This document shows, piece by piece, positions 29,201 through 38,334 of a DNA stretch of 64,000 nt. A model generated the notes under the pieces. The model saw only the letters and a program-made list of their open reading frames with translations. It was not told the DNA's origin and searched no databases. Where the stretch lies: positions 3,906,001 through 3,970,000 of the forward strand of contig JAPFFF010000011.1 in the NCBI GenBank assembly GCA_039105265.1, in the 5' to 3' direction. Every line of letters starts with the position of its first letter. Position 1 is the first letter of the stretch. The DNA is from Tritrichomonas musculus. Lineage: Eukaryota > Parabasalia > Tritrichomonadida > Tritrichomonadidae. The position numbers and the translations under genes were made by a program.

Positions 29201-29450
29201 CACCTTTCGTGTAAATTAAAAAATTATTTCACTACGTCATCATTAATGTATATTTTTAAATTTCCTCGTGATTCATTTCCGAATCATTTAAGAACTCTCT
29301 TGAGCTTCAACTTATAAATCAACACCGGATCTTCAAATCTGTTCTTAATCTTCAGTTCCAGAAGTCATTATATATTTCCAAACCCACAAAACGACCATTT
29401 TCGTATCATTTTTAAGGTGACGTAAACTAACTCACATTATATAGCTAGCT
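29197..29450 (-). repeat. Right terminal inverted repeat, 254 bp
   Basis: Reverse complement of 26,053-26,306 without a mismatch. Its inner end is the start codon of the 88-residue protein. Confidence 0.95.
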
Positions 29451-29455
29451 AGAAA
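29451..29455. repeat. Right target-site duplication AGAAA
   Basis: Matches 26,048-26,052, as expected for an integration that duplicated five bases. Confidence 0.8.
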
Positions 29456-29874
29456 TACCAGAACTAAAACGAATCAAACGAGGACTAAAAGAAAAGTGTT
29501 ATGATTACAAATAATGTCTCAACAATATCAAATCAGGAATGTTGGGCTCTGATGGTCTTGCCGTTCGTGAGTCTCTTATTGAAGACATCAACAGCCTTAA
29601 AAATAAAGTTCATCAACTGGAGAACGAATTGAACTCATTAAACAACTCTTCATAAACTGTACATCATCTATGACATCAATCTTTTATTTTTCATCATTTA
29701 TTCAAATCTTCTACCACTATTTTTAAACAAAATGCAAGCGAATTTTGAAAAAGTGGCCATTTTTTGAGACATGGCACTGGAGATAGAGTCATGTAAATCC
29801 AGTCTCAAGAGCCCATTTTTTTATCTCCTGCCCAAAAGGTCTTCCTTACTCTCTATCGTCAGACTTCTCGAATA
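29456..29874. other. Target DNA beyond the compact element, with a coiled-coil coding remnant
   Basis: Plus-strand bases ~29,550-29,655 read GLAVRESLIEDINSLKNKVH and on to QLENELNSLNNSS before a stop, a heptad-type coiled coil, without a usable upstream frame. It may belong to the older Maverick remnant that the compact element entered. The rest (to 29,874) holds nothing I can name. Confidence 0.4.
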
Positions 29875-30429
29875 CTAACTAAAATGGTTTGTGAAATAAA
29901 TACGAGGAACATTGAATCTCTTTGAATTAACGGGATAGGAGTCAGCTCTTTCAGTTTTTTCGCGGTTTCGTATTAAAAAAGTTTGTAACAAACCTTTGGT
30001 TAGGTGTAATTTGTATTGTTCATTCGTGTATGCAACTACTTCCTTTGGTCTCATTGAGTTCCCTTGCTGTTCTTCTGTCAAAATTATATCAATTATGTGT
30101 TGTTCGTCATCTTCATTTAGGGTGGGATTTACTCCTGGCTGCAAAATCTCATTAAAACCAGCAGCGATAGCTCTTCTGATGGGATTTTCAGAAACTTCAA
30201 AGACTTTGGCTAGTATATGTATGATTTCGGATCCGGGATAACAATCTCTGTAATACTTATAAAGAAAAACAACTTGATGGTTTCTGCATTTTAATTTTTG
30301 AAAATCTTGGTTTCTCTTTATCCATTGTGCAACACGACCAGACATTCCTGCTTCTATTAGGTTCTGCTCTAATATTCCAGCATCAATTGGTGTAGCCCTG
30401 TTGCCAATCTTGCTTAAATCCTCATTCAT
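29875..30429 (-). pseudogene. DDE (pogo/Tc5-type) transposase N-terminal fragment
   Basis: A 184-residue frame with an ATG start. It shows two helix-turn-helix-like regions (GRVAQWIKRNQDFQKLKCRN and ILAKVFEVSENPIRRAI) and the linker EDDEQHIIDIILTEEQQGNS, MRPKEVVAYTNEQYKLHLTK, GLLQTFLIRNREKTERADSY, a pattern typical of the N-terminal half of trichomonad DDE_1 transposases. The frame ends at NVPRIYF..., exactly before the catalytic domain would begin, and I find no DDE region downstream on this strand. So it is a truncated relic. It may share origin with the fragment at 24,035-24,205, which would then have been separated and inverted. Confidence 0.7.
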
Positions 30430-30603
30430 TAAAAATAAATATCTTAACGTCTTTTTAACATACGTTCACATTTAAATTCGTTTTCACATTTAAATTCTTT
30501 TCTGTATAGAATTAAAAAATTTGGCATTCAAAAAGTTCATTATTCCTCCTTAAGATATACAAAATATAAATATGTTAACCATAAATAATTTTATTTTTTA
30601 ATA

Positions 30604-31720
30604 CCCTTACAAATTAACTGTCATTTTTTTTTGCGGAATAAACGTACGAGTAAACGTAAGAAGAAATTTTTGAAAAATTTTCTCACAAATAATTTTACTT
30701 TCTCTCTCAAAATCTGACAATTCTTTTTATTCCCATTGAATTTTTTTGAAATAATTTTTTTTTTATTAGAATTTTGACCGTTTATTATTGATTTTACATG
30801 TAAATGAGGTTTTTCTTTATATTTAACAAATATTTGGATAAAATCTTTGGGGATTTAAATCATTATATCCTATATTATTTAATGCCCAAGTTATAACGAA
30901 TTTTGTTTTTTTAATCGTTAGCAATTTTTTTATTAATAAAAAATTCGAATTAAATCCCAATATTTATAGTTATAATATAATTATAAATAATATTAAATTT
31001 ATTTATACCATTTTTTTAATATAAATCTCATTATTCATCGACTTTTTCTATATTTTTTTATTTAAAAAAAGCTAAAATTGAAATTTTTGAGTGATTATTA
31101 TATAAAATTAAGATTCATACTTAAGTATTATACTTAAGTATTATCTAAAACGCACATTGGAAGCACAAATTAATCAAATTATAGCGATTTTAAATCTTTA
31201 TGGAATAATATTAAAAAAAGCAAAAAGGGTCAAATAAAAAGCATAATAAGAGAATGATTATAAAGAATATGTTTAGTAAAAACCATAAAATTAAAAAGAA
31301 TCGAAAAAAATAAATATCGTCATCGAATAATCTTTCAAATTTGAATTAGCAACGAATTGAGATCATCTATACACTTAGGAACTGTAATAATATTTTGGTC
31401 TCGATGTTTCAGAAGCAAGATTTAAGTAGAAATTGAGCAAAGGAACTTGTATAAAAAAATGGGTGAATTTTATGATTTACGATCACTCTTTCAAAATTAG
31501 ATTATATTCACTTTTTCATAAAAAATAAGATTTTCTTATAAAGCATATTTCTTTCTAATAAAATCTAAAGGATTACTAATTATAAATTAAAAATAATATG
31601 TTTTGAAAATGACAATTCTTTTTTGAATTGAGTTTATTCAAAAAAAAATTTTAAAAATTTTAAATGAAAATTATACGTACGTTTATTCCGCAAAAAAAAA
31701 TGACAGTTAATTTGTAAGGG
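30604..31720. mobile_element. MITE-like element, 1,117 bp, perfect 45-bp TIRs, TA target site
   Basis: CCCTTACAAATTAACTGTCA begins the left end at 30,604, and the same 45 bp appear in inverted form at 31,676-31,720, ending in GGG. Both ends are bordered by TA (30,602-30,603 and 31,721-31,722). TA duplications and such TIRs are typical of Tc1/mariner-pogo elements. The interior is AT-rich and encodes no protein, so it is a non-autonomous derivative. The perfect TIRs, including a nine-T run, suggest a fairly recent insertion. The nearby pogo-type transposase fragment may be of the mobilising class, but this is inference. Confidence 0.85.
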
Positions 31721-31722
31721 TA

Positions 31723-32297
31723 TAATAAAATTCTGAATTATTCTCAAATATCTGAATTTTTTGGCATATGTAACGTGTATTATTGAAATAAATAAAAAAA
31801 TATAAATATTGGTATATATATAAAATTTTATATAATTAAAATCAAGAAAATAGAATTAATAAATCATTTTAAAAATAGCAAAAAACATTTTTTACCAATT
31901 ATTTAATGAACACTAATTATATGATGATAATCATTTTTTTATTCTAATATATTGTTATTTTGTCTATTAAACACTGCTTAATATCATATTTTGAATATAA
32001 TATTTGAAAATAAAATTGATTTACTAAATTTTTATTTTTTTCATCTTTATTTCTACAAAATTAACCAAAAAATCATTATATAAAGACGTCCTAAATCATA
32101 TATATAACTTCGGTTTTAATACAAATGCTTATTTATATTTCCATTTTCCCACAAATTTAAAAAAGATATGTTTCTGTTTTAAAACAAAAGATATAAAAAA
32201 AGAAAAGGCTCTTCTTTATCTTAAAATAAATGAACTGTTATCAAATATGCTTATAATTTTTATAAAATTTTCAAAATTGATTTAATATCAAATCGTT
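31723..32297. other. Gene-free spacer
   Basis: About 575 bp of AT-rich DNA between the MITE and the 3' end of the SecA-like gene. No further element recognised. Confidence 0.5.
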
Positions 32298-35200
32298 TCA
32301 ATCGAATGGATCATCTGTATCAATATATTCTTTTTTAATATCATTTTTAATTTCATCCTTGATTCCGCAATAAGAATCATATTTTGAAAGATCTTTCTTT
32401 TTATTAGTATCGACATTATCTTCTTTTTGGTAGTTTTCAGCGGCTTTGTTTCCATATGAAGAAAACTTCAATGCCAACTTTTTTTTAAAATTCATAATGA
32501 ATTGTGCCATTAAAATAACAAGAAGAATTCCGATTTTAATCATTTTACCAAAAGGTTGATCATCGCCTACGTAATTTTGTATTTTTTCATTAATTTTTAA
32601 TTTTGAAAACACAGCTTCATTTAATTTTTCATCAATTTTTGCAGTTTCTGCTTGGAAAAATAAACTAAATAAAGTATCAGCAATTATTCCGAATCCTTCA
32701 TCGCTATCTTTAATATTTGCAATAATTTTATTAAGAAGAAAATTAATAATTAATGTAAAAACACAATTGCAAAGATTGGCTGCAATAGATATTTCAGCAT
32801 CATCACTTTTTTCACCACCTCCTATTCCATTTGCCATTGAAACCAAACCTTTTTTAAGAAAAGAAAGAATACCTGATCCTAATCTTGCTGGCGTTATATA
32901 ATGACTGAAAATAATAGTAATGATTGATGAGGAAAAAACTAGAAGAACCATCAATATTCCTGCAATCCAAAAGAAAGTTGATTTTGTACAAATTGTGAGC
33001 ATTATTATGGGATCTTTATCAACAAGACAATTTAAAAATTCATCTTTATCAACTAAATTTTCATATTTCGGATCTACACAAATTCCAAACTCACAGCCAC
33101 CCAATGTTCTTCTAAGGAAAAAACGTATTCCAAACAGGCCTTGTAATTTCTGATCGAAAATATCTTGGAATTTTTCATAAATTTTGTCTATTGCACATGT
33201 AATGCTAAATATATCTCTTGTATCTTTTTTCAAGTATCGTAATTCTGGATCAATTATGTATGATTGACCTTTATCTGATTTTTCTTGTTCATATTCATTT
33301 AATGGAGTTATTCGTGAGCCAGACTTTTCACAAATACTCATTGGAAAGAAGCCAATTTTAAAACATGTGTATGAATTCTTTTTTGAATTAGAATAATGCT
33401 TCTTACTGATTTGTTCAGGAAGGCTTCCTAAAATTTTATGTTCCCATTCCTTTCCGACAAGTTTATAAATATGAACAAAAACATCAGCTATTGTTGCATC
33501 ATCATTTTCAGGAAAGTATTTAAATAGTTCTTCCGTATATTTATCATATTCATCTTTAAAGAAAGTTTGATATAATTCATTTCCAGGAACTTTTGAATAA
33601 TCTTTATCATAAATCTTAAAAGATTGCTTTGTCATTTTTTCAAAATCTGCATCTAATTGCTCAAGGAAAAGTGACCATGATTCTAATATTAATTCACGCA
33701 AATAATTTCTGAAAAGGTTCCATGTGTATTTACATTCAGGACAGTTTTTAATTGAAAAAATTCTTTGTGCTTGAATTTTCATAAATGTTTTGTATGTCAT
33801 GCAAACAGGAAACTTCCAATGATATGCTGTTAAACGATTAACATTTATATTGTATTTTTTCAAGCCAGTAATATTTTCTTTTGTCATTTCTTTATTAAAG
33901 ACAGTCTCATCGAAAATCCAACTGAATCTAGAACGGATATCATTAGCAAAATCCAATTGTGCTTTATTTTTAACTTCATAATCTTTAAGAATGGAAATCA
34001 TTGCTTTTTTGTCAGGCTTTTCATCACCTTTTAAAAACATTTCTTTTGTGCAAATGATCCTTGTTAATCCAGGATAACCATTTCTTCCAGCACGACCTAG
34101 AACCTGATTAATAGATCTTTTATCTTCATTATAATATGTAACAATTACACACAAAGGCTTCTCTTTAAAATCAATACTAATTCCTCGTCCACAAAAATTA
34201 GTTCCTAATGTGATCATTCCAGGTTTTCCTGATTCATTTTCCATTTGTTGTTTATGTGATTCATTTTTATCATTATCACTGCCACTAAATGTCAATATAA
34301 AATCTGGATGAACTTTACATCCTTTTATCAGTAATTCTTTGATTTCATCAATTTTACTTATATCATTAAATACAACAAGAACTGGATAATCCAACTGATG
34401 AAATTTTTGTATTTCTATACAAATACAAATGTCTCTTTCTTCTATATCATTGCATAATATTGTTGGCAAATCTTTTCTTAAATTCATTTGATGACGAGGA
34501 ACTTCGTGAGTAATTAGATTATAATAATTTTCCAAGGTTTTCTTATCATCATCTGTACCTACAGTTCCTGTTACCCCACAAACACCTTTATATTTATTAA
34601 CATAGATAGGATGTGATATGAATAAGTAATTCATTGAAATTGGCTGGATTTCAAGATCTTTATATTTTTCAGGATTATTTCTTTTTTCTTTAATTCCAAT
34701 AAATTGGTGAATAAATCCACTGAATTCTTTATTTGGTTCTGCAATTCCTTTATGTTCTGAATCAAATGGAACAACTTTTATTTTGTTATCCTTTGGATCT
34801 TCTGAAATGATGTATCTCACATTTATGCAGAAGTCAGGTGATAAAACTTTTTCAATATCAGAAATCATTCGAATAACATGTTCAATGGTCAAATCAGTGC
34901 ATTCAGGGAATTCGTTTTTAACCAAGCTAAATATAGATTCAGCCTTATCATTTTTGTTAATATATTGATTATAAACATACTCTAATACTTCTATGCCATT
35001 AGATTTCATTGGCTTTGAAATGATGGTTCCATTTGGAAGCTCATCAATTAGAATTGTATCTGCTTCATCAATAATTAAGTAGCAATTATTGATATAGCTT
35101 TGCAAATGATTAGGATTTTTTTCATTTTCATTGAGATAAAAAGCTTCAAAATTGAGGAAAGTGGAATAAACGATATTACTGGTTACTTTTGTGTTTTGTT

Positions 35201-36884
35201 GACATACTGAAATATTCATATTTGTTTGATTTTCAAATGATTCTGGACTATAAAATGATTCATATTCAACAGGATCTCTTCCTTTTAATTTTTCTATAAA
35301 GATATTCAAATAATTCTTTTCTTTTTCATGAATGAGAATTGATGGTCTCTGTTCTTTTAAAAATGTGTGCTTTGCTGCTTTTTGCTCACAATATCTGTAA
35401 TATTTATAACTTTTTTCAAAATCTCTGGCTGCAAGAATGATATTAGAAGTTGCTATATGAACAGTATTTCCTTGTCTTGCTAATTGTTCTGCTAAAACTT
35501 GAACAATATAAGATTTTCCTTCTCCAGTATGAACTTGTAAAACGATACCTTTATTTTTTTGAAGACCTAAATAAGAAACTGCTTGATAAACAGCGTAAAT
35601 TTGGCTTGTATATGGATCAATTCTTCCAAATTTATTCAGAAAATGAAATGCTGAATGCATTTTATATTCGATGTTCGATTTAATATTTGAATTTTTAACT
35701 TTCTTTTTTTCAATAAAAGTTGTTTTTCTTTTATAAGATTTTTGTATTTGTTCAACAACTCCTATATCAAAACTTTGCTCTGCAAGGTACATCGGTTCTG
35801 AAATAAATAATTCAGGATTCATTAAATGAAGTTCTTCGAAATCAATATAATAATAAGTTTTATCTATTTTTATTTTAACTCTAGATAAATTTGTATTTTC
35901 GAAATCATCTGATGACATAACGGCTGCAGTAATTGAACTTAATTTTATTGGTGTCCAATCATTTTCTTCGGATGATTGATATAAAGGAACATTACACAAA
36001 TTAATCATAATTTCCTTTTTTTTTAAAGAATTAATATCCCATTCATCAATAATTTGGAAATCTGTGCACGGTTTTTTCGCTTCAAAAATGCTTTCTATTT
36101 CTTTGGATAAGAAAAAATATTTTGTTTTATCAGAATTGTACTTTTTAATATTAATTTCGTTACTTGGAACATGACTATAAGCATAAAGGTATACATATCC
36201 ATTTTCTAGTTTTTGCAATGAAAAAAATGGTAAAAGGGCAATATCATTACAATATATATCCCCAAAAATGTGAATTTCAGAATATAATGAATTATTTAAA
36301 TCATCTGATCTGAAAAATTTTTCTTTATCAAAAACGCATAAAACTATTTTTAGTCCAGCTCCAGCTAAAATATAACTGACCAAATTAATTAAAAATATAT
36401 TTTTCAATTTTTTAAATGATATTACTGCATATGCTGAATCATTTGATATATATATTCCAATTGAATCATTAAAATATGCAATATAAAATAAACTTTGAAT
36501 ATCTGGAAGAATTAAATCAGGATTTTTAATTGATTGATATAAATCACCTGTAAAACCTAAACTAGTCATAGGGTACCCTTTTTTCTCTGGATTAATATTT
36601 TTTTGTTTTATAGTATTAAATATTTTTTTATACATATTTTCTTCATTACTATCTAAAAAATTGAAAATGTCTTCTTCCGAGAAATTAAACAAATCAAATA
36701 CTTCTGTTGTATTTAAAAATACAAAATCGGAAAATCGCTGATGTATTTTATTCATTTTGCGATTTTCAAAAACTTTTTCTGATGCAAGTGGAAGTAATGC
36801 TTTTAGGAAAAAGAAAAGTCTATTTGTTTCCTTGTGTGTTGCAATCGTAATATTAAAAGCTTGCTGAGGATTAAGAATCGGCAT
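32298..36884 (-). CDS. SecA-like DEAD-box ATPase with C-terminal membrane segments
   Basis: A 1,528-residue protein. The middle (~430-960) is a SecA-type two-lobed motor: VYQAVSYLGLQKNKGIVLQV then HTGEGKSY (Walker A ~453), YSTFLNFEAFY, LIIDEADTILID (~605), GVCGVTGTVGT, TLGTNFCGRGISIDF and QVLGRAGRNGYPG (~930). 'TGEGKS', 'VTGT' and 'GRAGRxG' match SecA, where bacterial SecA has GRAGRQG. Residues ~1-430 are a specific N-terminal region I do not recognise. Near ~1300-1325 is a strong hydrophobic segment (STFFWIAGILMVLLVF) and near ~1450 another (IGILLVILMAQFIMNF). SecA-like proteins of unknown role occur in several protists. With membrane anchors this one cannot act as a soluble bacterial-type motor. 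Confidence 0.8.
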   Translation of the reverse strand: MPILNPQQAFNITIATHKETNRLFFFLKALLPLASEKVFENRKMNKIHQRFSDFVFLNTTEVFDLFNFSEEDIFNFLDSNEENMYKKIFNTIKQKNINPEKKGYPMTSLGFTGDLYQSIKNPDLILPDIQSLFYIAYFNDSIGIYISNDSAYAVISFKKLKNIFLINLVSYILAGAGLKIVLCVFDKEKFFRSDDLNNSLYSEIHIFGDIYCNDIALLPFFSLQKLENGYVYLYAYSHVPSNEINIKKYNSDKTKYFFLSKEIESIFEAKKPCTDFQIIDEWDINSLKKKEIMINLCNVPLYQSSEENDWTPIKLSSITAAVMSSDDFENTNLSRVKIKIDKTYYYIDFEELHLMNPELFISEPMYLAEQSFDIGVVEQIQKSYKRKTTFIEKKKVKNSNIKSNIEYKMHSAFHFLNKFGRIDPYTSQIYAVYQAVSYLGLQKNKGIVLQVHTGEGKSYIVQVLAEQLARQGNTVHIATSNIILAARDFEKSYKYYRYCEQKAAKHTFLKEQRPSILIHEKEKNYLNIFIEKLKGRDPVEYESFYSPESFENQTNMNISVCQQNTKVTSNIVYSTFLNFEAFYLNENEKNPNHLQSYINNCYLIIDEADTILIDELPNGTIISKPMKSNGIEVLEYVYNQYINKNDKAESIFSLVKNEFPECTDLTIEHVIRMISDIEKVLSPDFCINVRYIISEDPKDNKIKVVPFDSEHKGIAEPNKEFSGFIHQFIGIKEKRNNPEKYKDLEIQPISMNYLFISHPIYVNKYKGVCGVTGTVGTDDDKKTLENYYNLITHEVPRHQMNLRKDLPTILCNDIEERDICICIEIQKFHQLDYPVLVVFNDISKIDEIKELLIKGCKVHPDFILTFSGSDNDKNESHKQQMENESGKPGMITLGTNFCGRGISIDFKEKPLCVIVTYYNEDKRSINQVLGRAGRNGYPGLTRIICTKEMFLKGDEKPDKKAMISILKDYEVKNKAQLDFANDIRSRFSWIFDETVFNKEMTKENITGLKKYNINVNRLTAYHWKFPVCMTYKTFMKIQAQRIFSIKNCPECKYTWNLFRNYLRELILESWSLFLEQLDADFEKMTKQSFKIYDKDYSKVPGNELYQTFFKDEYDKYTEELFKYFPENDDATIADVFVHIYKLVGKEWEHKILGSLPEQISKKHYSNSKKNSYTCFKIGFFPMSICEKSGSRITPLNEYEQEKSDKGQSYIIDPELRYLKKDTRDIFSITCAIDKIYEKFQDIFDQKLQGLFGIRFFLRRTLGGCEFGICVDPKYENLVDKDEFLNCLVDKDPIIMLTICTKSTFFWIAGILMVLLVFSSSIITIIFSHYITPARLGSGILSFLKKGLVSMANGIGGGEKSDDAEISIAANLCNCVFTLIINFLLNKIIANIKDSDEGFGIIADTLFSLFFQAETAKIDEKLNEAVFSKLKINEKIQNYVGDDQPFGKMIKIGILLVILMAQFIMNFKKKLALKFSSYGNKAAENYQKEDNVDTNKKKDLSKYDSYCGIKDEIKNDIKKEYIDTDDPFD

Positions 36885-37049
36885 TCAAAATTGTTTTGAT
36901 ATTTTCTGAATAATTTTTCAAACGAAGAGATATTGAATAAGAAAATTGTAAAATTTTAAAAGAATTGACATACCATTCTTTGATAAAATAAGTTTATTTT
37001 TTTTTTTTTTTTTATAAAATACTTACTCTTTTCTTCTATGAAACCATCA

Positions 37050-38149
37050 ATAAATTAAATAGTTATTTGTGACATCACTTCATTTTATTCGTTAAAATTT
37101 AAACGAATAAAATTTTAGTTTTCTTCAGTAAAATGCTTTTAAAACCTATATTAATAAAAAACCATAATAATTCTTTCAATTATTTTTTTAATTAAAATAC
37201 GAGGTGATGTCACAAATCAAAGGTCGTACAACTAAATTGAATAAAAAATAAAATTAAATAAATTTATATTTATCTTAATAAATAATTTATTTAATAATTA
37301 TAATATATAATTTATATATTTTATATCCAATATTATAAAATGTAATGGTTGAAATAAAGACTTTAATTAAAATTCAATATATATCGATTTCTTATATATT
37401 TGCATCATTTAAAAAATATAGATGTCATTTGAATGGATACACTATGTGTTATACAAATAATATTTTACTTTTTGACGAAATCCTTCAGTAACTGAAATAT
37501 TAGACTTTTAATATTTATGAAACAAATCAACTAAATCTTCATTTTTAGAAAAAACTGACATTTGATTTGGAATGAAATTCAAATATATTAGAAAGTAAAT
37601 GCATATAAATAAAATTGTATTCGTCATTTGGCTCCTGTAACGTCCAATTTTTTTAAAATCATCATTTAATAATTCAACAAATTCAATTTTTCTGCATTTT
37701 TAGCTAAAAAATGAATTTTATTTTTTCAATAATAATAACTATTTTTATATAACAATTAATGTTTTAAAAGCATATAAAAAGATATCAAAAGAATTAATGA
37801 TTAGAATAAATTATATAAAAAGTTATCGCTATTCTAAATTTTTATAAAGTGTTATAAAATTCTTATCAAAAATAATTAAAATAAATTGAGATAAAATACT
37901 CAAATTTATTTTCTGAAGAAAATTTAATATATACTTATATCCTTTTAGTTTTTATTTTAATTTGAATTTTGTACGATGCAAATATTTATAAAACTGATTA
38001 TTATTATAATAATAAAATATAATTAGTTTTAACAAACCAATCGTTGAGTTTTACTGTTAAAATTCAGTTGTACGACCTTTCACAAATCACCATTTAATTT
38101 ATCAGTTTTCAAAAATATGAGGTGATATCACAAATCACCATTTAATTTA
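37050..38149. mobile_element. Composite MITE region between two divergent genes
   Basis: Around 37,050-37,081 and 38,081-38,103 lie imperfect inverted repeats (TAAATTAAATAGTTATTTGT / ACAAATCACCATTTAATTTA) forming the ends of an outer element; the outer right end continues from 37,201-37,219 across the insertion. A further copy of the right end lies at 38,119-38,149. A second element, 37,220-38,079, is inserted in it. No coding capacity. The region fills most of the ~1.45-kb gap between the start codons of the SecA-like and CH-domain genes. Confidence 0.6.
37220..38079. mobile_element. Inner MITE, 860 bp, Mutator-like 10-bp target duplication
   Basis: The left end AAGGTCGTACAACT(A)AATT and the inverted right end AATT(C)AGTTGTACGACCTT share 18 of 19 bases. 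It is flanked by TCACAAATCA on both sides (37,210-37,219 and 38,080-38,089), a 10-bp duplication if the TIR begins AAGG. Such a length fits Mutator-like elements, which have 8-11 bp duplications; shared bases at the boundary leave 8 bp (hAT-like) possible. No gene inside. It interrupts an older element, which dates it as the younger of the two. Confidence 0.7.
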
Positions 38150-38334
38150 ACAGATATCCTTTTTTTTTTTTATTTATTACTTTAATATTTTATTTTAAGG
38201 TTTAAGTTTAAATTAATTTTTTGGTTTTGAAAATTTGAGATTATTTTCTCAATTTTCTTTCTGAGTATTATGAAAAAGGCTTCATCAAACAAACTTTTTC
38301 AAATAATATTTATTTTTTTAAAAAATATTAAAAA

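Larger units (their letters stand above)
26053..29450. mobile_element. Compact Maverick-type element, 3,398 bp, identical 254-bp TIRs, 5-bp TSD, looks whole
   Basis: Sequence shows two inverted copies of 254 bp (26,053-26,306 and 29,197-29,450) that agree at every base I compared, both starting AGCTAGCTATATAATG. The unit is flanked by the direct repeat AGAAA (26,048-26,052 and 29,451-29,455). Target duplications of 5 or 6 bp with long TIRs are the published hallmark of Mavericks, including those of Trichomonas. Inside are three frames: a 638-residue plus-strand protein resembling the N-terminal region of Polinton protein-primed DNA polymerase, and two small minus-strand paralogues. No integrase, capsid, ATPase or protease was found, so it is probably non-autonomous and depends on a full Maverick. 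It looks whole, and the identical ends imply a young insertion. Confidence 0.85.
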
